A stretch of DNA of 64,000 nucleotides from Monilinia fructicola (Eukaryota; Ascomycota; Leotiomycetes; Helotiales; Sclerotiniaceae): contig VICG01000012.1 in the NCBI GenBank assembly GCA_008692225.1, forward strand, positions 806,001 to 870,000, in the 5' to 3' direction. Shown one piece after another: positions 1-12,271 of this stretch. Within the stretch, counting starts at the first letter, position 1; every line of letters starts with the position of its first letter. The notes below the pieces were generated by a model, which saw only the letters and a program-made list of their open reading frames with translations, did not search any database and was not told where the DNA came from. A program made the position numbers and the translations under genes.

Positions 1-3000
1 ACCATGTCTAGCCATTCACACTCTGTACAGTCGATGCACTCCGTAAGCATATACAGTACCATCTCCATCTCGTCAATTTAACCTTCGCCCCCCTACCGAT
101 GATGGCGTGGCGCAAGATAAGACGAGCGAAGCGAATGTCAAGTCGTGACTTGCTCTTCCCATATTCCTCTCGGTGCGCCGCCGCAAATGAATATCGATTA
201 AGTATCTGTAGGTAAATAACAAACATTCCAATAATCTCCAGCCTCAGATCGCCCATCATTCGTCACTCGCAGTATTCCAGTCATCGTACAACCTATGATG
301 CTGACGCCAAGGATGTCCAACTACAGCACCCCCCAAACTCTACCCTCCGATTCACCGAACTTTGAAGCCTGGAGATATCATTCGTGCGTTCGGTACGAAG
401 GTACGAAGGAGCCGACGTTCGACTCCACTTTAGACCCTAATCTTGGGATTTGAAGTTTGGGGGATTTGAACTACGGTAGAAAATTGAGAGAGGACGAACG
501 ATCGAATCGGATTGACTGGACATAGGTGTTTTTGCTTGATCGCTTATTCTTACTTGGATGGGGTGGGATGGGATGGGATGGGATGGATTGTGGAATGATG
601 AGTGGAAGTAATATATAATGAATTGCTGACGGACTATGGAGTTGGTGACTGTTGGTTATATGTGCGTGCTGAGGTAGAAGAGAGAGGTTAGTCACGGTGA
701 GTAACTAGACTAGTGATGACGATAATGATGATGATGATAAATATCCGGCTGCGGTGGATTATGGGTGACAAACCCAAAGTGTCAAGGCTATAGCCTGTAG
801 GCAGGGGGAAAGAATACTGCACAGGTATCGCGGCCTGCAAACCGTCAAGACTCAATAGGGAGTCGAGTAGCCAGTCACGCCACCAATGCGTTTATTATAC
901 AAGTATTGGCGGCTGAGAGATTATATCATTACCCCATCAAGATGCTCAGACTCATCCATCCTCCATTGATGCCGTTCGGTGTAATCTTGGCATACACTCA
1001 ATTTAATAACAGCCAACGGATCTCTCTATCCTTTCGGCCTTCTATCCTAAGCCTTACTCCTATCATCATCCCATGGTCCTTCCTGCCCCATGCAGCCGTA
1101 TCCTCTCACCGGCCCTACCTTTCTCAATCTAGAAACATACAAGTAAGTGTACGGAGTAATATGTATGTGGTATGTACCCATCCGAATCCAACCCTAACAC
1201 AACAGGACCACACCCAAACCCATGAAGGAAGAATAATAAAGCCAAAAAAGAGGATTCACAAATAAGCTTAGGCTCAACAAGTCATCATCGCGTTATCTTT
1301 CCTTGGAATAAACTAGTTGAGTGACACCCTCCTCGTGCTGCCGGGGAATCGGAAATCGGAATCGGATTGATTATGAGTGTTGGATTATGGAACAGTACCA
1401 CCTCAACCTATATTCACGGCATGCGTTAGCCGTCATCGAGAGCCCATGTTCGCATTCCTCTTCTCTTCTAGCTCTTTTCCCGTTGAGAAATCCCATTCAA
1501 CATTACATTCGACATACTCCTGCATACACAGCAGCAGTAGGAAACTGGTATCAAAAATGTTATATGCACAAAGACGCGGGCGTATCAAGGTAATCTCACG
1601 CTAGCCAGAATAGAATTTTCACAAGTGCTTAACTCTCGGATTTGAGAGGTCTTAGTCTTCTCTCCAGGAAAAGAAGCACAAGGAGCACAAGGAGCACAAG
1701 AAGGAGCAAAGAATAATAACAAAGACAATAAAGACGAACAAGAAAAAGCAGAGAAAAGCCAAAGGAAAAAAAGAATAAAGTTAAAGTTTAGCCCCTCCCC
1801 TTCATTCGAGTAAAATTAACCTTAAATCTTCTCATGTGCCACTGCGTTACTTGGCACCACTGTACCATACTTGGTCTTGCTCGTGAGTGAAAAGATTTCA
1901 TCGAATCGTACAGATGTAGCCTTTAGAGTGGAAAAGAAGGACTTGGATGCTTGGCGGAAGAATGGAACCGGAATGCTTAAAAGAGAGTTTACGCATGAGG
2001 ATTGGTAGAGGCAGAGGCAGACGCAGAGCAATGTGGATTTGTGGACATGTTTAACAGTTGGTCTGTTGAATAATGTATATTTTTTCCTCCATTTGTGTCG
2101 TATTTCGTTCGCATTGTGGTATTGGTATGTGCCTAAGAATTAGAGTGGTAATTCTGGTATGACTTTGATTGCACGAGAGAAGGTTTCTGGGCTGGGTTTT
2201 GGATGATGGTGGCAGGTCTTGGTATGAGTTGAGTCTTGGACTCTTGGTGTCAGTGAGTGGGATGTGAAATGACGAATGGCACAGAGGGGTTTTGGATGTT
2301 TTATATTTAAGTTATCTGATTAGTTGATATAATGTTTATAACGAGGTTAAAACGCATCTAAGGTTATCCTTTTCGCTATTAACCCTCAACTAACTAATCG
2401 ACTTACTTTCAAAACGACATCCCACCATGAAGGAGAAATATGAACAAAAGAGAATCCACCATCCTCACACAGTCTTTATGCCTACTGTAGAGTAAAACAA
2501 TCCACATACCAAAGAATGGCAATCTCCGTTTGCTACGGAGTACTCACCTGCTTTGCTTGCCACGCTTGCTTACTCCCGAAAATTTTCTCACTCAGCTACA
2601 AACACTGTGCGATTGGTTCATCCATTCATCTATATTCATTCTTTTGTCTCCTTTAGGGAAAAAACTAGAGCCCACCCAGATCGACAATCTATTTTCTCAA
2701 CTAAAAACATGCTTAAACTTTGACGGCTGGATATATCCACTCAGGATACGAGGATTTAGTGCCAAGAAACTATGGAAACGCCTTGATGGGGGAGAGTGGA
2801 GAGGCTTGCGTGGAGGGTTTGAATTTTGATTATTTAATAATTATTTGATTATTTGATTATTTGATTTTTAGTTCGATGATTTGGCTATTTGAAAATTGAG
2901 CGAGGTTATGTGGATAGGATGGTTTTTTTCTTATGCCCCTTCATTCTTTGTCGGTTAAATATTTGGAGTTACGTTGGGAGTGAATTTGAAAATTGATAGT

Positions 3001-6000
3001 ATTCCGTACATGGACACAAAACATCTCGATGATTTCAATAAGATGATATTATGCCCGTAAGCATGCCGAGTTGAATGGACGAGCATAAACGGACCGCTCG
3101 AAAATGACACAACATGAACGATACACCCCCAAAAGGGGAATAAGACAGCGAGCCACGCTTGCTCAATCACAGCCCGTTCAGCGTCCCCAAGCTTCAAAAA
3201 GAAACTCCCTTACTCCGCCTTCTCCCAGGCCTTTCCTGCTCTGGGCCAGCCTCATGAGGCTCAACTTAAGCCCCCAATTCTTAATTTCAATCAATCACAC
3301 AGTCGCTCGCTCGTACACATACCGTAGCAGTTGCGGCAGAAACCCTCATTACCATCCGCACCATCCATTCGACTACCTAGCTAACTTTACCAGGTACCTA
3401 GGACGGATTGTGCAGTACGAGAAGGAATATACCGACCACATGGCGCTGATTACGAAGTTACGCATCGATGTGCCCTCGTAAGACCACTTCTGATTTTATA
3501 GTTTGTGCTTGGATGCACGCCTAACAAACACACTACGGACGAGAGAGCATCTCCCACTGTATCACTGCTACAACATGTCTGAACAAAGGCACGACCAGGG
3601 ATTGAACGATCCGCCATCTGGATTCTAGAGCGATTCTAGAATAAATCCAGACAAACTTAAGATGTCTCTGCTGCAAGAATCGAATGTTGAATGCTGGTCG
3701 TGTACTATGTATACCACTGTGTTTAAGAATTAGGTTGGGGCTACTATGATGTGGTAAAGTCATTTAATATGATTTACCTACTTCATTTAATTTACCTGGG
3801 TATATCGTAGGTGGTGATTCATGTCGTCAAATGATATGGCGAACTAGGTTCTTTGTAGTAATATATCGGGCTTATGCCCTTCTTGGCCCTTGGTATGCTG
3901 GGGATCTTCAGACGAACTGAACCTTGCGATGCGAGGCACACTGCGATACAAAGTTTGGAGGTTTGGAAGTTGGAGAGAGATAGAGTTGCCCATGAGAAGT
4001 TTATACCGTGGCGTATGATGATTGCTTGCTTGCTTGTATATTATAGTTAATCGAAGGATGGAAGATGAAGAATATTGCGGGATATATAGAATTTTACTTT
4101 CCTGTAAATTAACATCTTGCAGATCATAGATGATAAAGAATTCGACTTGTTGGTAGCTCTTCGTAGTCGCAGCCTAGAACGATTAACATGGGGAGATTCT
4201 GGGGAGCTAGCGCGTCTTGCAATTCTTAACTCGACACGTTCATACACAAGAGAGACGAGGACTTAGATTGGGACAATGGATGTGAATGCAGACAAGATGG
4301 AACAATGGTAGCTCGTATGAAAATATACACATTCAGAGCACACCAAGATCCTGTTAGGCCAAGAAAGATAAGGGATGTCGTTCGTGTTGAATGAGAATCT
4401 TAGACTTCGAGATATTATCCTGTAGATCGGTATTAAATTGACGTAGAAATGAATATACGAACTATGCGAGATATCTATAGAAAGTTAAGTCAATAATCTA
4501 AACTGTATAGTTTACGATTCTAATCTGGTGATCTGATGATCTTCGTAACTTTAAGAATTGCTTTATTTGAAATACCGTTAATCTATCATGATATTAGGAT
4601 ATTTGATTGGATATGTATCTGATACTTCATGAGTCAGATTGTATATTGAAAGCTCTACAAGCAATCATCTTCATTATCAGGAGTCTAGTCCTCTTCTTCA
4701 TCCTGTCTCATTCCATCAAATGCCAACATCCTTCCTCATCCCCTCCCCTCCTGTCATGCATATATCGTCTTCTCAACATCACTACAATACAGCACATCAT
4801 GTCACTGCATATATTAAAGTACAGTCATCTAGATCAAGATCCAAAAACCATATCATGAATTAGATTAGCTGAGCCAGTGCGAATTGCAACATTGCATCTT
4901 CACCGACTCGGTGAAGATCCATTGAAAGTATGTGAGGTGGTGTGTCTGGGCGGTCATAGGAAAGAACGAGATATACGAGCAAGTATCCTTCAGAAGAAGT
5001 AAAGTATTTTGCATTTTGGCCCCGTGGGCACTTGACAATATGGACCAGAATAGAATATGAGAGCATGCTATGGTAACGATCAAGACTGAGTGTTTGTTAG
5101 TCTAGATTGAATACTGACGTACAAACAATTCACCATTTTACATGAGCCTGGCCTTCTTGAACACTTGACATGATATTTCCAGTAAAATATAGCATCATAA
5201 GGACAACAAGATTTCTATATTCACTATTCGACATATAATATAAACACCTCCATGTACCACCAGCCTAAAATCCCAACTTCAGGAAAACATTCCCGATATC
5301 TACACTTTTCCTCCCAACATACTTAAAATCATGATCCAACCCCATCTCCAAATCTGCATCTATATATACCACGCATCGCATATCCTTTCGCATACAAACT
5401 TCAGTGGCGTTCATGAATACCTCGGCATCTCATATTTCCTTCTTGGTTAGTAGTCCAACCTTATTTGCACGTCCGAAGCTCGAGCGTATCTCAAGTCTGA
5501 TTTTGTGACATCTCCATCGAAAGAATGTTTGTTCAGCTTCCCATGATCTTCAGCTACAAGACGTGAAGTTCAATCGCACGGTAGCTTTGCTCATCCAGTT
5601 CTATGCATTGACATGGCTATGCCAGATCCGTGGGCCGGGTTGATAATTTGTTGGTAGTAAACTTAGTTTGAAGGCGAGGGTGTGACGAGGAGCCAAATTT
5701 AGGTTTCTGGGTTATGGTCTCGTTGATCGCTCGCTGTAGAAGCTGAGGTAGAGGACCGACCCGAAATCATGACGTCTAAGTTTTATTGAGCATCTCGGCA
5801 TTCCACAAGTGTTTCCTTGTGCAACGATCATGGTCTTTTACATACCTCGTTCTTCGTTTTCCTTTCTCTAGTTGAAGAAGAATCCTAGGAAGTTCTTATA
5901 CTTCTAGATCATAGTTCTTTTGCCAGCATCGGTACTGCCAACCATGTAGATGTCTGCTATATGTCCAGTGATGCATCGCCTGACACCCTCTTTACTCGCT

Positions 6001-6050
6001 AGAATATTCGGCGAGGTATCCTTCTTTGCCCATACTCGTGCACTGATGTT
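1..6050. other. Gene-poor stretch, no supported gene
   Basis: Only short, mutually overlapping open frames occur here, without recognisable domains, credible introns or a consistent coding frame. I see scattered AT-rich patches (about 4050-4620), short purine-rich runs near 1660-1780, and two copies of the 9-mer TACGGAGTA (1150 and 2534). A 125-codon frame at 3104-3481 has no family resemblance and was not accepted as a gene. Long UTRs or decayed sequence are possible. Confidence 0.5.
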
Positions 6051-6102
6051 TGCCATTACAACCAACATTTGCAACAATGAATAGACGTCTTTCCTTGAAT
6101 TC

Positions 6103-8022
6103 TCATACTAAAGTTAGGGTGTTGAATTCGATATCTTTGAACCATTCCCATTCAGTAGGAGCAACAACACCTACTCGACTATACTCTCTGCTGCCTTCTT
6201 CGAATATCCGAAGGACGAGCCCTACATTTGTCCGTCCCAAGCTCAAAAGATAAAGGTCTACTGGCGGCTGAGGTAAATGATCAAAAGTAATTGGTAACGA
6301 TTCGCTATCGATTGAGTAATCACCAACTTTCGATCGTTGCAGCAGGAGTAGTTGGCCCCGAAGATAAATTCTCCCTGATACGAGAGTACCGTGGGGATCT
6401 CTCCCCTCCGGAATAACACTAACATGTAAGATTTCAGGGTCGACAAATCGTGAATCTACTGGTATATGTATGAATTCCCCTCCTTTAATCCTCGATACAA
6501 AGACTCGGTCTTCTCTAATGAGTCCATATGTTATCGGGACATTCATTTTGGCCCAAGACCATGAAGGTCCATAATGATATGCACTTTGTTTTCTCGTGAG
6601 ATTTGAAGACCATTTCCAACACAAACCTCTCACAAGGTCCTTGCGCCATAACCCTGCCACGTATTCATCATCTAAGAGGTATGCGAATTCAAAAGCAAGA
6701 CCAGAAAGTGCAGGGAATTTGTCCGTACGATTTGTGAGTTGACGATTGTTATAATCCTGCACCATTTTTCGCCATAATTCATAATACTTCTCAGTTACTG
6801 TATCATGATACGGAGCAGCAACGCTAGCATTGTGGATCTTGTCAAGACACCGTAAACTTGAGTTTAGAACATGCCGTGATAGATCAGATTTCAAAACCCA
6901 TTGATTGCTATCCAATCCATGATTATGATCGGATATGCGAGCTTCTCGGCACTCGAATAGCAAGGTGTGTTTAGTGAAGTGCAGAACCCGGGGTGAGAGT
7001 TCCCGTTCCTGTAGAGTCCAACTCCTTTGAATCAGCGTGCTTTTGCTGTAAAGACCATGCCACCCAGGAAAGAGAGATTTAAACAGAACGCCAGGTTTAT
7101 TATGAGTTCGAGGTAGTAGTGGTAACTCGCCATGTAATGCAAATAGTCCTTCCTCACAATTACTTGCTGCCGCTGCGGCCATCGTACAGTAAGCATGAGA
7201 ATAGATTTTTCCCATCATAGCGGATTCTTGCTGCCAATCTTGAGAAGAGTCTTGAATAATACACAGGGAATCAATCCATATATACTGTAATCCAAGCCGT
7301 CTAGTAACAGTGACTGCATCACGGAATGTCCTAGGCATTGTCTTGAATGGAATAGAGACCAAGCGCCGCTGAAGTGTTCTAGTCCTCGTTATTGCAATCT
7401 CTGGAATTCCCTTGCCCCAGCAATGGGTCAGCGCGAGGTACTTCGAATAATCTTCATTGCCCTTTTCCGTCTCAACCAGCCGAGGTGGCAAGCCGTACTT
7501 TCCAACATCAATGAGCCGGCGGGGCCAAAACCGAGTATCATAATTTATGTTACAGCTAATATGCCCATGGATACAGGTACCAATCCATGATGATATGAGA
7601 GAGGTGATTTTCTGGTTCTTGGGAAACAACATGCTGGAGTACAAATCGTCTGGAATATGTGAGATTGAAATGCGGGGAACTCTCAATGGAGAAGAAAATC
7701 AGTCGATAGGAAAGGGAAGATTCGTCGTACCCGTTGTTTCAACGTTGAACATATAAGGCTGCCCATCCCGTCCCACTTGGTATGAAATATGAGGACTTGA
7801 CACTCCGAGCTTTCTCTCGACCTTCAAATATGTCTTGTGGCCTTCGCTTCGACAAGGAGTGGCTGCAATAGCACTATGAAAGAGGGCACATATGCGACAA
7901 CCATTTGTGGCAGACACCTCGAGACTTTTCACTGAAGGGTGGTGACTGTGGAAATACTTGCCAATATCTTCATTGAAGAATGGGTCTGTGGGTATTGTCT
8001 GACATATTTCACAGATAACCAT
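6103..8022 (-). CDS. HET-domain (heterokaryon incompatibility) protein
   Basis: Two exons, 8022-7731 and 7679-6103, give 622 residues. The 51-nt intron (7730-7680) starts GTACG, has a CTGAT-type branch and ends GAG-AG; only the second AG keeps the frame. The N-terminus carries two CxxC pairs (CEIC near residue 4, CRIC near 42), a pattern common upstream of HET domains and possibly metal-binding. The HET domain follows at about 180-330, with the three hallmark blocks LTHCWG, IDSLCIIQDSSQDW and WTLQERELSPR. HET proteins trigger growth arrest or cell death after fusion of unlike strains, usually with a polymorphic partner; no partner can be identified here. The start ATG at 8022 opens directly on the Cys motif, as in related proteins. 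It is divergent from the gene at 8551, sharing a ~530-bp promoter region. Family assignment is firm; specificity is unknown. Confidence 0.93.
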
Positions 8023-8550
8023 GGTTGGACTGTATGCCTACAGACGTATTTTGTATCTCTTTGTTTATGATGTACTTTTGTGTATTGCATATGCAAGAGA
8101 AGCTGGTCTTGAAAGCAAGAATGCAAGATTGACAAGAGTTGCCATGATAGTTCCAAGTGGGGTAACCTTAAGCTTAATATCACACGTGATATCGTCGTGA
8201 GCCTCGTGTGAAATAGTTGTTTTGATATGAAGCAGGAACCTGAGCCATGTGAATTGCATGTGGACATTGACGTTAGGCAAATCTATGGGTTGACCCCCTT
8301 GATATACGAATCGTCCGTCTTAATGTAAGGAAGGTGCACTTGGTACTCCGTCACATATAATCCATAGCTCTTTCCATACTTACAGATATTGACACGCAGA
8401 ATGTCGGAGTCTCCAAGTGTTATGATTCTCCTTTCCAGACTCTGTTATTTACTCCAAAATTATCCGTATTATCGGGCTCAACACCTGGAAAATATCATCA
8501 CCTATAACCACTTATCTTCCCACATCCCTATATCCCTATAAATCATCGAA

Positions 8551-10674
8551 ATGAGCTGGCACAATGACTCTTCTTACTCGCGGCATGAGTTTTCAAGCAA
8601 GCTCGCACCACCTCCAAGCTCAGCATTTGCCTCTAACTTCTTCCGACGGGCCCGTCGAGCATCTCTTACAAGGAACTACAGGAAATCCGTCTCCTTTGCA
8701 GATCCCCTGGAGGCAGCGCAATCCCAAGACAGTGTATCCGAGAATAGTCAAGTACTATATATGGCGGACACAAAGCAAACGCTACGATCCAGACCACAGC
8801 GTCGGTCTTTGTCGGCCATGAGTAATAGCTCTCTCATGAAACTTCGTGAAAATTGGGACAGTGAGATTGATTCCGATCTCGATAGTGAAGGAGAAGAGGT
8901 ATCTTGGAATATCATTAACAAAGAAGTACATGAATGGCAATACGTTTGTCGTACTGGTCGGCCTTTCTGGTGGTCACCAGATTTCAAAAGTAGTTGCATG
9001 TCAACCCTACCACAAAAGAACAGGGTAAAGGTTAGTACACGCGCTTGGATGAGAGACATCACAGATGGCTCGAGACCGCACCAAAGAAAGCGTTATCCTA
9101 CTATGGACGATAGCAACCTGGCAGATTCGTGTGATGTGCAAGAACTTGCAAAAGTGATCGCCATTCAACTTCTGGGATCTTGTTTCACTTTGGCACCTGA
9201 GTACCTTGTGCCTCTCCCTTCGACTCCAACTCCAATGTCATACAACAGAAAAGGAGATTCGAAGCTACCGGATTCTAGAATGATAAGTTCTTTGCGTATG
9301 CACACACAATTTCGTTATTCTCCATGCTTCGGACACCAAGCACGAAGCACTTCTCCAATACAACCATGGGACTGTGGTGGATATGACGGGTCATCAACGT
9401 ACTCGTCATCACCTTCTGGCACAAGTGGTAATGTTACACCACTGATTGTCACGTCAGGGCCTGCCAGAAGGCGAAATAGGTTGCAGAAAGCCCATAGAGC
9501 TTTGCATGTCTCAGATCAGTTGGCAAACGATTGTCATGTTGGGAGCCACAGAAAGGATTATCTTCTTAGTGGATGTTCCACCTCCAACGGAAATTCTCCA
9601 ACCTCGATAGGTCATAAATTGAGAGATGGGCATGAAATTGATTGTAGCAAGCCATCGATATCACTACATGTGTCTGGAGCTGATGGCCAAAGGCACAACT
9701 TAAGACGTTCAATGACGAGAGATCGACCAGAAGTAGTGCCACCACCAACGGCGGACGATGCAGATATCGATACCTCTAAAACCTATCGAGGAATACGGCC
9801 AACCCTGCCACCTAGAACTAATTATCGTCTACAGCCAGTCCTCAGGTCCGAACCCCATCCTGTATTTGTACAGCCAGTGAAGGAGCTTGTAGTAAAGAGG
9901 TGGAATTCAATCCGTCGTCAATTTGGGGGCAGCTTAGGAACTTCGTTACCAAGAAGGGCATCTAGAGACGACGGGTCCGAGTCAGAAAATGATGCAAGGA
10001 GTTCTGCAATGAGCACTGATGCAAGAGCACGGAGACGCCGAGCTCAGGAGAGGGGAGACATCCAGAGCGCAGGTGGCGAGGATAGCTCACACTATAGCAC
10101 TCCAAGAAGTGATACTACAACACCTATGACGCCCACGACACCTTTCACGACGCCCACTGCAACACCTATGGCCCCATCGTTACCAATACTAAGACCGATT
10201 TCCCCCTTCTTTCGTGGCGCAGACACTATGGCAGCAGTCACGTCTTATCTAGCCGATGCACGCCAACCAGAACACATCATCACCCAACCGAATTCGATCG
10301 TAGACACAGGTGGTTATGTTTCGCCAAATATGATAAGAACCGAAAAAGCCGCAGGAGCGATGTTCATCCAATCAAGGTCAAGCTCTCAACAAGATCTCGA
10401 GCCAATAGTCGGTTCATATCGGCGAAGACGAACGAGCATGTTATCAGAGGTGTGCATCCCAGAAGACTTCAACGACAACGGAATTTTGAAGTGTGCCCAA
10501 GAAACACAGTTTGAAGGGTCTCATTTGGTAAGGGCGAATTCAAGTGGAACTCAAATATTTAGACCCAACAGTGACGGGATCGAGCTTGATGGAATGCCTG
10601 TGGGTCCTGGGAAGGAATTTTGGGATGGTCCAGTTGATGATATGGGGAAACGAAGGGAAAGGACATATCTGTAG
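8551..10674 (+). CDS. Ser-rich conserved-type fungal protein with PP1-docking-like motif
   Basis: A single uninterrupted 707-codon frame. I do not recognise a named family. It is rich in Ser, Arg, Thr and Pro and looks largely disordered. Near the N-terminus (residues about 45-49) KSVSF, followed by ADP, matches the RVxF class of protein phosphatase 1 docking motifs; many such regulators have exactly this K-x-V-x-F with a basic lead-in. Residues about 95-150 hold an acidic stretch followed by an aromatic block (WEYVCRTG-like, PFWW) that looks like a small folded element. A Thr/Pro tandem (TPMTPTTPFTTPTATPM) lies near residue 530. Multiple basic-Ser sites suggest phosphoregulation. The role as a PP1 regulator is an inference from one motif. 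Coding reality rests on length and on sustained frame through non-repetitive sequence. Confidence 0.8.
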   Translation: MSWHNDSSYSRHEFSSKLAPPPSSAFASNFFRRARRASLTRNYRKSVSFADPLEAAQSQDSVSENSQVLYMADTKQTLRSRPQRRSLSAMSNSSLMKLRENWDSEIDSDLDSEGEEVSWNIINKEVHEWQYVCRTGRPFWWSPDFKSSCMSTLPQKNRVKVSTRAWMRDITDGSRPHQRKRYPTMDDSNLADSCDVQELAKVIAIQLLGSCFTLAPEYLVPLPSTPTPMSYNRKGDSKLPDSRMISSLRMHTQFRYSPCFGHQARSTSPIQPWDCGGYDGSSTYSSSPSGTSGNVTPLIVTSGPARRRNRLQKAHRALHVSDQLANDCHVGSHRKDYLLSGCSTSNGNSPTSIGHKLRDGHEIDCSKPSISLHVSGADGQRHNLRRSMTRDRPEVVPPPTADDADIDTSKTYRGIRPTLPPRTNYRLQPVLRSEPHPVFVQPVKELVVKRWNSIRRQFGGSLGTSLPRRASRDDGSESENDARSSAMSTDARARRRRAQERGDIQSAGGEDSSHYSTPRSDTTTPMTPTTPFTTPTATPMAPSLPILRPISPFFRGADTMAAVTSYLADARQPEHIITQPNSIVDTGGYVSPNMIRTEKAAGAMFIQSRSSSQQDLEPIVGSYRRRRTSMLSEVCIPEDFNDNGILKCAQETQFEGSHLVRANSSGTQIFRPNSDGIELDGMPVGPGKEFWDGPVDDMGKRRERTYL

Positions 10675-10953
10675 GGCTAGGAAGATTTGGCGATTCCTGA
10701 ATTGTAGTCAATAGTCAAATTGAACAACCGAATCTCTGGGCAAGGGAAGAAGTAACAAATTGGAATAATGAACCATTGAACATGCCTCGGGTATCGCTAT
10801 AGTCTGTTGTTACAATTCAGTATCTGTACTGCCGTCAAGTATCGCTAATAGTACAAATGTATCCCCAAGCCACAAAACGCCGCCATATCTTTGATTCCTG
10901 TCTATACGCCCGGTTCCGAATCCAAGTCACAAATGGAAAACATACTTTGTTCG

Positions 10954-11703
10954 TCACCCAGGGTTGGTGTTCTCATCTGCTTTCATTCCCATCCCAACCA
11001 TCTCATAATCACCCGCTCCATCTCTTCCTCTGCCCCTGCCTCTGCCTCTCCCATAACCTTGTTCTACATCTCCAGTATCTTGCGCGTCGCTTTCTCCTTC
11101 CATGCCGGTGCTGATATCTCTTTCCATACCAGTATGGTCTGTAACGGTATGTGGATTATTCTGGGAAGTGTTTGAATTGGATCCAAAATTAATAGGTCGC
11201 AGTTCTCGCCATTGACAACTCCACACGCCCAGAAAGGTCATTAGGGATGCGGATGCGAATTGTAAAGCCCACCAGAGCCAGTTGCGGGGAAGAGAGTGCG
11301 AGTAGAAGGTTGTGATTAGGAGATGTAGGAAATGGATGGTTAGGGCGAAATCAGGTATTAATTTAGAGCGTGAAACGAGGAGAAGGAGTGAGATAACTCT
11401 GCAGGTAAATGTTAGTCTCTTGGAGGGAATATTTAATGAAAAGGTAGCAACACACCCTATAAAACTATTTAATAGCCAAACGAATCCTAACATCCATCCC
11501 ACAGTTGTATCACCCCTCAAGCTTCTCCAGCTCAAAACCATATCGAAAGAGAAAGCTCTTCCAGCGACTAGCGCGGTAAAGAGTATCAGTGCCGTACCGA
11601 TAGCATACCAAAGAACTTGAAGGATTATAATCTGGCTGAGGATCTTCAGGGGTGGCAGCTCGGCGATGGCACCGGCGCGAGGCGGTCTTCTACGTCGTGC
11701 CAT
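10954..11703 (-). CDS. SYS1: Golgi membrane trafficking protein Sys1
   Basis: Exons 11703-11456 and 11398-10954 give 230 residues. The 57-nt intron (11455-11399) starts GTGTG, has a perfect CTAAC branch and ends TGCAG. Its length is a multiple of three and it has no stop, so an uncut read would wrongly add 19 residues inside a membrane segment. Removing it restores the family pattern ..LLNSFIG-VISLLLLVSRSKLIPDFALT. Sys1 is a four-pass Golgi protein that recruits the Arl3/ARFRP1 GTPase to trans-Golgi membranes. Visible support: the basic N-terminus MARRRRPPRAGA, the SWRSLRGDTTVGWMLG loop, the HFLH segment, and SLPRNWLWW. The C-terminus carries a GRGRGRGRGRDG tract and an acidic tail, as is usual for filamentous-fungal orthologues. 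Convergent with the gene ending at 10674. Confidence 0.93.
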   Translation of the reverse strand: MARRRRPPRAGAIAELPPLKILSQIIILQVLWYAIGTALILFTALVAGRAFSFDMVLSWRSLRGDTTVGWMLGFVWLLNSFIGCVATFSLNIPSKRLTFTCRVISLLLLVSRSKLIPDFALTIHFLHLLITTFYSHSLPRNWLWWALQFASASLMTFLGVWSCQWRELRPINFGSNSNTSQNNPHTVTDHTGMERDISTGMEGESDAQDTGDVEQGYGRGRGRGRGRDGAGDYEMVGMGMKADENTNPG

Positions 11704-12271
11704 GTGTGTGAAGTATACTTGTTAGGTATGCGCGTTTGCTACCTTGGAGAAAAAGATAATTTGAGCATTTCTATGTTGATAGTCAAGCAGATGTACTCGA
11801 GGCTGAGCTCTTACACTCAACATCAGAAAGGCCAGAATGTCAAAGGCGGTGGATCAGGTTTGGTATAGTGTCTTAAGTTCTGCCATCATTGCTTACTAAG
11901 AACTCTAATTTTGGGTATCTTCCCGGTTCCAAGGTTTCTGTTACGAGGCGGTCATGAATGATCCTTCGTTAATTGAAAGGACCTACTTGAGTACATCGAA
12001 TTGGCCGTATAAGGGACAATCTCTTTTTGTACCAAGGGGGCCATTGAAAGGTATATCCTAACTAATATCAATATTAGATGTATTAGGTTTGGAGCTATTA
12101 CGGTACTAGGTAGGTAGCTTGCCTGACTCAGCACCCGGATCTGCGGCTCGTCCCTTGTTGTGTCGTCGTTTTTTATGATTCTATTTGACTTCACATGTTA
12201 TGGCGAGTTTGCAAATTATAGTATAGAAGTGAACTCGAGGATATTCAAGGATTCTTATCACACAAAGGATC

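Noticed and set aside
3104..3481. 125-codon open frame in the gene-poor left end
   Set aside because: No domain, no family resemblance, unremarkable start context, and overlapped by equally long frames on the other strand.
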